A DNA stretch of 9,575 bases from an uncultured Coriobacteriia bacterium (GTDB lineage Bacteria; Actinomycetota; Coriobacteriia; Coriobacteriales; QAMH01), in NCBI GenBank assembly GCA_902478425.1, contig CABSKV010000054.1, positions 1 to 9,575 on the forward strand, given 5' to 3'. Both the position numbers and the translations under genes were made by a program. The notes under the pieces are model-generated. The model saw only the letters and a list, made by a program, of their open reading frames with translations. It made no database searches and was not told the origin of the DNA. Positions 6,106 to 9,575 of the stretch are shown here, one piece after another. Every line of letters starts with the position of its first letter. Within the stretch, counting starts at the first letter, position 1.

Positions 6106-7121
6106 TGCTGCTCCTGCTCGGCGGCGTCTTTTGCCACAGGTTCGCCCTCGGCGGCTTCGTCCTGGTCGGGAGCCTCGGGCTCGTCACCCGCATCCGTCGC
6201 CTCGATGCGCTCGGCGACTTCGGCTTGCGTTTCGGCCTGCTGCTCGGCGTTCTCGGCCGGCTCCTCTGCCGGGGCCTCGGGCTTCGCATGCTTCTTCTTG
6301 GCTGCCTTCTTCGCCTCGCGCTTGGCCGCCTTCTCGGCAGCCATCTCGACCTCGAAGGGCATCGGCGCGGATGGCGAGCGCCAGGTGTCGGGCTTGAACT
6401 GCTCCATCCAATAGCCCAGGGAGCGCATGTAGAGCGCAGAGATGAACGCGCTCACGATTGCGCCGGCAATCCACACGATGAGCGAGACCACGATGGTGAC
6501 CACGCCCCACAACGCCAGCGGCACGAGGTCGGTGCCGAGCACCTTGGCCGAGGCCATCGACACGATGACGTCGATGAAGGGAAGCGTCGGCAGCAGCACG
6601 ATGAAGAGCGCCGCCGCGAGCAGCGGAATCACCAGCAAGATGACGCAGAAAGACTGGCCGAACCCACCCGGGTCACGGCGAAACATCCTGAAGACGCGCC
6701 TGATCTGCAGACCCGGCATGACGCGCTCGTAGATGATGCTGCGAAACGCCCCTGCTGCCGCGAGGGCGGCCACGAAGACCGCGAACAACTCGACGAGAAA
6801 GCGCAGTATGGGGCCGACGGCCGGAATGAGACCCAACAAGAGGCCGACGATGACGACGGGCGCGATCCAGATGAGCATGACCCAGCACGCGAGAAAGCCG
6901 TACCGGGCGCAACGCCCCAGATCGCCCAGCTTGCGCGACAGCGGCGTGTGCATGCCCCAGGCGGCCTCCTTCGCCCAGTCGAACAGGTAGCCGAACATGA
7001 TGATCTGGCCGATGATGGGCACGCAGTTCATGAAGCCGAGAACGAGCGTTGCCTTCCACCAATCATCGTCGGTGGCAAGGTCGTTCCACGCACGGTCCAT
7101 GTATGTGTTGATCGTCTTCAT
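6102..7121 (-). CDS. DUF4013-type multi-pass membrane protein with long charged C-terminal tail
   Basis: This 339-residue protein begins with an amphipathic N-terminus and has hydrophobic segments at about 24-45, 77-102, 107-128, 155-180, 182-195 and 200-230. Duplicated-looking motifs, FMNCVPIIGQIIMFGYLFDW (30-49) and ALWGVVTIVVSLIVW (203-217), and the overall size resemble DUF4013 membrane proteins, whose function is unknown. Residues 259-339 form a soluble low-complexity tail: first basic (AAKREAKKAAKKKHAKPEA, 265-283), then Glu/Ala/Gln/Asp-rich with no hydrophobic stretch. That tail is presumably cytoplasmic and disordered. The start at 7121 is the first ATG after an in-frame TAG directly upstream, and only a weak GGATGG precedes it. 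It lies 28 bp after the unknown 177-aa gene and overlaps the methyltransferase by 4 bp, so the three are co-transcribed. Confidence 0.8.
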   Translation of the reverse strand: MKTINTYMDRAWNDLATDDDWWKATLVLGFMNCVPIIGQIIMFGYLFDWAKEAAWGMHTPLSRKLGDLGRCARYGFLACWVMLIWIAPVVIVGLLLGLIPAVGPILRFLVELFAVFVAALAAAGAFRSIIYERVMPGLQIRRVFRMFRRDPGGFGQSFCVILLVIPLLAAALFIVLLPTLPFIDVIVSMASAKVLGTDLVPLALWGVVTIVVSLIVWIAGAIVSAFISALYMRSLGYWMEQFKPDTWRSPSAPMPFEVEMAAEKAAKREAKKAAKKKHAKPEAPAEEPAENAEQQAETQAEVAERIEATDAGDEPEAPDQDEAAEGEPVAKDAAEQEQQ

Positions 7122-7149
7122 CTACGCATGCGCCATCCGTCGTACCGGG

Positions 7150-7683
7150 CTACTTCTTGGAACCGCTACCACCCAGCAGGTCCTGGATGCGCTGCTGGAT
7201 CTCTTCCATCTCGTCGCCTTCCTTGGCGAGCACCTCGGCGCGGGCCTTGGCCGCGCGCACGGCCGCGAGGTCGTAGAACGTGTCGACGTCGTCCACGTAG
7301 GCGGGGGTCTCGTCGACGACGAGCGCATCGCCATCCTGCCTGTAGAGGCGGGCGATGACGTAGGCCTTCTCCATCTCGGTCGTGGCGCACTCGACGATGA
7401 TGGCGTCGAGCTGGCCGTCGTCGGTCATGAGGAAGCCGTCGTAGCAAAACGCGTAATGCGTCGAGAACGCGCTCGAGGACTTGACGTTGGACTCCGCGGC
7501 CTGACGGCAGCTCACCACGTCGTCGCCGGGGAAGGTCTCCTCGAACATCTGGTCACCATCGACGATGACCGTAAACGGCGTGAGCTCCTCGCCAGCCTCG
7601 AGCTTTGCCTGGGCCGTGTCGAGGCAGTAGAAGGTGATGCGCTCGAGAATGTCGTCCATCTCGAGGTTTTCCTGGTCTGTCAT
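7150..7683 (-). CDS. Unknown acidic protein, first gene of the membrane protein/methyltransferase operon
   Basis: This 177-residue soluble protein has no signal peptide or membrane segment. Residues 1-30 form an acidic helix. Residues 33-115 look like an alternating strand/helix domain (LTPFTVIVDGDQMFEETF, then YAFCYDGFLMTDDG, then LDAIIVECATTEMEKAYVIA). Residues 136-172 form a long charged, possibly coiled-coil helix (VRAAKARAEVLAKEGDEMEE) ending in a GGSGSKK tail. I do not recognise the family. Acidic residues cluster throughout; three cysteines (20, 59, 80) are scattered without a metal motif, and C99 lies in a strand. The ATG at 7683 is preferred over longer frames because AAGGAG stands five bases upstream and a good promoter lies at 7742-7770. 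Longer upstream starts would lie across that promoter. It heads the operon with DUF4013 and the methyltransferase. Confidence 0.82.
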   Translation of the reverse strand: MTDQENLEMDDILERITFYCLDTAQAKLEAGEELTPFTVIVDGDQMFEETFPGDDVVSCRQAAESNVKSSSAFSTHYAFCYDGFLMTDDGQLDAIIVECATTEMEKAYVIARLYRQDGDALVVDETPAYVDDVDTFYDLAAVRAAKARAEVLAKEGDEMEEIQQRIQDLLGGSGSKK

Positions 7684-7741
7684 TGCTTCTCCTTGTGCGA
7701 ACGCCGCGATGCGGGCGCCTCTATCGTTTCCATTCAACGAA

Positions 7742-7770
7742 AGTATACTTTTTGGTGCGATGAGAGCCAA
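7742..7770 (-). promoter_or_regulatory. Promoter of the unknown-DUF4013-methyltransferase operon
   Basis: On the minus strand there is a TTGGCT -35 box (7770 to 7765) and a TATACT -10 box (7747 to 7742) with an ideal 17-bp spacer. The -10 sits inside a 12-bp palindrome, AAAGTATACTTT (7740-7751). The leader is about 50 nt and ends in AAGGAG before the ATG at 7683. Confidence 0.75.
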
Positions 7771-7806
7771 CCTTGCAATTTCCGGGCAGCTCACGAAGTC
7801 TTGCGT

Positions 7807-7812
7807 TATAAT
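7807..7812 (+). promoter_or_regulatory. -10 box for tRNA-Ser and probably the AI-2E permease gene
   Basis: A perfect TATAAT lies 28 bp before the tRNA-Ser 5' end. No good -35 is visible at 16-18 bp; TTGCAA (7773-7778) is too far upstream at 28 bp. Since nothing promoter-like lies between the tRNA and the permease gene, this box probably serves both. Confidence 0.6.
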
Positions 7813-7840
7813 CACCCCCGCACCCACACGGGGCCCCAGC

Positions 7841-7933
7841 GGAGGGGTGGCAGAGTGGTTGAATGCGGCGGTCTCGAAAACCGTTTACCCGGTAACCCCG
7901 GGTACGAGGGTTCGAATCCCTCCTCCTCCGCCA
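7841..7933 (+). tRNA. tRNA-Ser (anticodon CGA)
   Basis: This is a 93-nt class II tRNA. The acceptor stem pairs GGAGGGG with CTCCTCC, with one G-U pair. The anticodon loop CTCGAAA is closed by GCGGT/ACCGT and gives anticodon CGA, reading UCG serine codons. The long variable arm forms a 7-bp stem (TACCCGG with CCGGGTA), as expected for serine tRNAs. The T arm is GAGGG, TTCGAAT, CCCTC; the discriminator is G and CCA is encoded. It is followed after 26 nt by the permease start, with no terminator. Confidence 0.97.
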
Positions 7934-7959
7934 GATCTTTCTCGCAGTTAGAAGCCAAG

Positions 7960-9225
7960 ATGGAAAAGCCGCAAGACAACGTCAAGCCAAAGGAAACCGT
8001 CGAGGCAAAATGGCGCTTGCGGGCGTTTCGCGCGTGGGCGATAGTCGGCATCTGCATCATCATCGGCATCCTGCTCTATGTCGCCGGCATCATCTGGCAA
8101 GCCGTCGCCGTCGTCATCGTGACCGCGCTGCTCGTCTTCTTGCTGCATGGCTTCGTCAACCGGCTCCAGCGTCATGGCATCCCACGATGGGGCGGCACGA
8201 CGATCGCCTTCTTGCTCATCATCGCCGTCATCGTCGCGTGCATCATGGTGCTCGTCCCGGCTGTCGTCGCGCAGCTCACCTCGTTCACGCAGCAACTCCC
8301 CGGCTACCTCGCCCAAATCCAGGACTTCGTCACCAAGGCGAGCTCCTCGGCGCAGTTCCTCGACGGCGAGAGCATCAACGCCCTGCTCACGCAGGCCGCC
8401 TCCTTCATCCGCCAGCAAGCCGGCGCATTGGCCAGCGGCCTGGCAAACGGTGTCATGGGTGGCATCGTGAGCGCGGGCAACGTCATCCTCATCACCTTCA
8501 TCTCGTTCATCTGCTCCTTCTGGATCTTGCTCGACCTTCCCGTCCTCACGCGCGAGGTGCGCGGCCTCGTCGATGACAAGTACCAGAACGACATCGACGT
8601 CGTGTCCCAGGCGTTTGGCAACGCGGTCTATGGCTGGGCCAAGTCGACGCTGCTCTGCGCGCTCATCACGGGCGTCGTGAGCTGGCTGTGCTTCTTCATC
8701 CTCGGCATCCCCTACTCCGTGGTCTTGGGCTTCCTGTGCGGCATCCTGTACTTCGTGCCCTACATCGGCCCCATGGTCTCGTGCGCCATCGTCGCGATCA
8801 TCGCGCTCTTCGTCTCGCCGCTCGTCTGCATCATCTCGATCGTGGTCAACATGGTCATCAACAACGTCGTCGGCAACATCATCTCGCCCAAGCTCATGAA
8901 GAGCTCGGTCAACGTCTACCCCGCCCTCATCCTCATCGCGATCCTCGTGGGCAGCGCCCTGGGTGGCATCCCCGGCATGCTGCTGTCGATTCCCGTCGTC
9001 GGTGCGCTGCAGGGCATCTTCATCGCGTATTTCGAGCTCATCACCGGCAAGAAGATCGCGACGGAAGATGGTGCCCTCTTCCAGCTTCCCAAGCCCAAGA
9101 AGGGTCGCAAGCGTCCCAAGTTCGTCGAGAAGGTCGAGGACGACCTGCACCACAAGAAGGATTCCGAGGCCAAGGAGAGCGCTCAGGCCCCGGATGCCGA
9201 AAAAGAGGACGGGGAGCAGAAGTAA
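7960..9225 (+). CDS. AI-2E family transporter (putative permease)
   Basis: This 421-residue membrane protein fits PF01594. Hydrophobic segments lie at about 27-46, 48-66, 80-104, 165-192, 230-250, 255-290, 292-306 and 320-358. Conserved family features are visible: a soluble region of about 60 residues after the third helix (105-162), VPYIGPMVS (266-274), NNVVGNIISPKLMKSSVNVY (301-320) and GGIPGMLLSIPV (335-346). The family covers AI-2 exporters such as TqsA and many proteins of other roles, including Na+/H+ antiport, so AI-2 transport should not be assumed. Residues 375-421 form a Lys/Glu-rich cytoplasmic tail. The ATG at 7960 is chosen because the frame upstream reads through tRNA-Ser; the ribosome binding site (AGAAG) is weak. 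It lies 26 nt after the tRNA with no promoter between them. No terminator is visible before the next gene's promoter at 9264. Confidence 0.94.
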   Translation: MEKPQDNVKPKETVEAKWRLRAFRAWAIVGICIIIGILLYVAGIIWQAVAVVIVTALLVFLLHGFVNRLQRHGIPRWGGTTIAFLLIIAVIVACIMVLVPAVVAQLTSFTQQLPGYLAQIQDFVTKASSSAQFLDGESINALLTQAASFIRQQAGALASGLANGVMGGIVSAGNVILITFISFICSFWILLDLPVLTREVRGLVDDKYQNDIDVVSQAFGNAVYGWAKSTLLCALITGVVSWLCFFILGIPYSVVLGFLCGILYFVPYIGPMVSCAIVAIIALFVSPLVCIISIVVNMVINNVVGNIISPKLMKSSVNVYPALILIAILVGSALGGIPGMLLSIPVVGALQGIFIAYFELITGKKIATEDGALFQLPKPKKGRKRPKFVEKVEDDLHHKKDSEAKESAQAPDAEKEDGEQK

Positions 9226-9263
9226 CTCCTCGTTCACGCTTTGTCGATGCCTCTCTGTTTGCG

Positions 9264-9272
9264 TGCTAGGAT
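9264..9272 (+). promoter_or_regulatory. Extended -10 promoter for the Memo/LigB-type gene
   Basis: TGCTAGGAT (9264-9272) matches the extended -10 pattern TGnTAnnAT; an overlapping GATAAT (9270-9275) is an alternative -10. TTGTCG (9241-9246) is the nearest -35-like box, 20 bp upstream. The leader would be about 25 nt and contains GAGGAGGT (9293-9300), a near-perfect ribosome binding site four bases before the ATG. Confidence 0.5.
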
Positions 9273-9304
9273 AATCGCATCACAACACGCGCGAGGAGGT
9301 ACCC

Positions 9305-9575
9305 ATGGCACTCCAGGCAGCATTCATCGTCCCGCATCCCCCGCTCATAATCCCGGCCGTCGGCCGTGGCAAGGAGCAGCTCATCCAGGCGACCATCGAT
9401 TCGTATGACGAGGTGGCCCGTCAGATAGCCGAGCTCAAGCCCCAGACCATCATCGTGATCTCGCCGCATGCGACGGCGTATCGCGACTACTTCCACATCT
9501 CGCCGGGCACGTCGGCACGCGGCGACATGCGTCGTTTCGACGCGTTCGACACGGATCTCACCTGCACCTACGACA
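9305..9575 (+). CDS. AmmeMemoRadiSam-type LigB/Memo protein, N-terminal 90 codons (runs off right edge)
   Basis: The frame opens at an ATG preceded by GAGGAGGT and stays open for 90 codons to the window edge. The N-terminus, with FIVPHPPLIIPAVGRGKEQL (7-26) and TIIVISPHATAYRDYF (48-63), matches the class III extradiol dioxygenase/LigB superfamily. H11 and H55 sit where that superfamily places metal-binding histidines. Within it, the PHPPLIIPAVG opening and VISPHA motif are typical of the protein annotated in anaerobes as AmmeMemoRadiSam system protein A or B, where a LigB domain may be fused to a C-terminal AMMECR1 domain. Only the start is visible, so the fusion cannot be judged. The biochemical role of this system is not established. 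It has its own promoter downstream of the permease gene. Confidence 0.85.
   Translation, partial: MALQAAFIVPHPPLIIPAVGRGKEQLIQATIDSYDEVARQIAELKPQTIIVISPHATAYRDYFHISPGTSARGDMRRFDAFDTDLTCTYD

Noticed and set aside
5967..7358. 463-codon plus-strand open frame, His/Arg/Asp-rich
   Set aside because: It is antisense to the DUF4013 gene and flanking genes, has a low-complexity composition typical of a GC-rich shadow frame, and has no ribosome binding site.
7684..7827. Longer N-terminus for the unknown 177-aa protein, starting at 7827
   Set aside because: The extension covers the TTGGCT/TATACT promoter, and the ATG at 7683 has AAGGAG at ideal spacing.
7830..7837. GGGGCCCC palindrome before tRNA-Ser
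   Set aside because: It is short and expected by chance in GC-rich DNA. It lies in the tRNA leader with no T-tract and no second copy nearby.
6997..7959. 321-codon upstream extension of the permease reading frame
   Set aside because: It runs antisense through the DUF4013 start and the unknown 177-aa gene, then through tRNA-Ser. The permease family begins at the ATG at 7960, so the open frame is a chance result of high GC.
7948..9237. 429-codon minus-strand frame rich in Asp/Glu/Arg
   Set aside because: It is the antisense of the permease gene. The acidic composition comes from reverse reading of hydrophobic GTC/ATC codons, and no family motif is present.
1..9575. CRISPR array, insertion sequence, toxin-antitoxin or phage signature
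   Set aside because: No spaced direct repeats, terminal inverted repeats, transposase or integrase motifs, or small paired toxin-like genes were seen on either strand.

Overview
The window is high-GC bacterial chromosome, with strong GGAGG-type ribosome binding sites, short intergenic gaps and tRNA genes that encode their own CCA. The gene set is an exonuclease-DinG fusion, a DUF151 bifunctional nuclease, a trimeric-type PNP, a DUF4013 membrane protein, an AI-2E family permease and a Memo/LigB-type protein. Together with the base composition this suggests an anaerobic actinobacterium of the Coriobacteriia (Eggerthella/Collinsella/Slackia-like). That assignment is inference from gene content and style, not from a search. 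The content is mostly housekeeping. I see no mobile element, CRISPR array, toxin-antitoxin pair or defence island.

Layout, left to right. (1) Positions 1-518, minus strand: the N-terminal 172 codons of an unrecognised protein that runs off the left edge. It is divergent from (2) a 969-codon dinG-type gene (598-3507, plus) encoding an N-terminal DEDDh exonuclease and a DEAH helicase with four candidate Fe-S cysteines. (3) A DUF151 bifunctional nuclease gene (3516-4040, minus) converges on dinG with an 8-bp gap and has its own TATAAT promoter. (4) A short intergenic stretch holds two hairpins. Then comes punA-type purine nucleoside phosphorylase (4207-5031, minus), a strong intrinsic terminator (5053-5089), and tRNA-Glu(UUC) (5100-5175, minus) with a clear promoter. 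(5) A minus-strand operon reads from 7683 down to 5287: an unknown 177-aa protein, a DUF4013 multi-pass membrane protein with a long charged tail, and a SAM-dependent methyltransferase joined by an ATGA overlap. (6) Divergent from that operon, on the plus strand, are tRNA-Ser(CGA) (7841-7933) and, 26 nt after it, an AI-2E family permease (7960-9225). (7) From 9305 to the right edge is the N-terminal part of an AmmeMemoRadiSam-type LigB/Memo protein.

How the pieces may work together: the genes look like separate small transcription units. The two tRNA genes stand out because each lies directly upstream of a protein gene that has no obvious promoter of its own. For punA the transcript would have to cross a textbook terminator, and the sequence just before that terminator is complementary over 8 bp to the anticodon arm of the tRNA. 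This is the most interesting regulatory arrangement here. The clearest protein-level point is that dinG combines intact exonuclease motifs, helicase motifs and a complete Fe-S cysteine set. I found no convincing new multi-gene system. The unknown 177-aa gene with its DUF4013 and methyltransferase neighbours is the best candidate for undescribed function.
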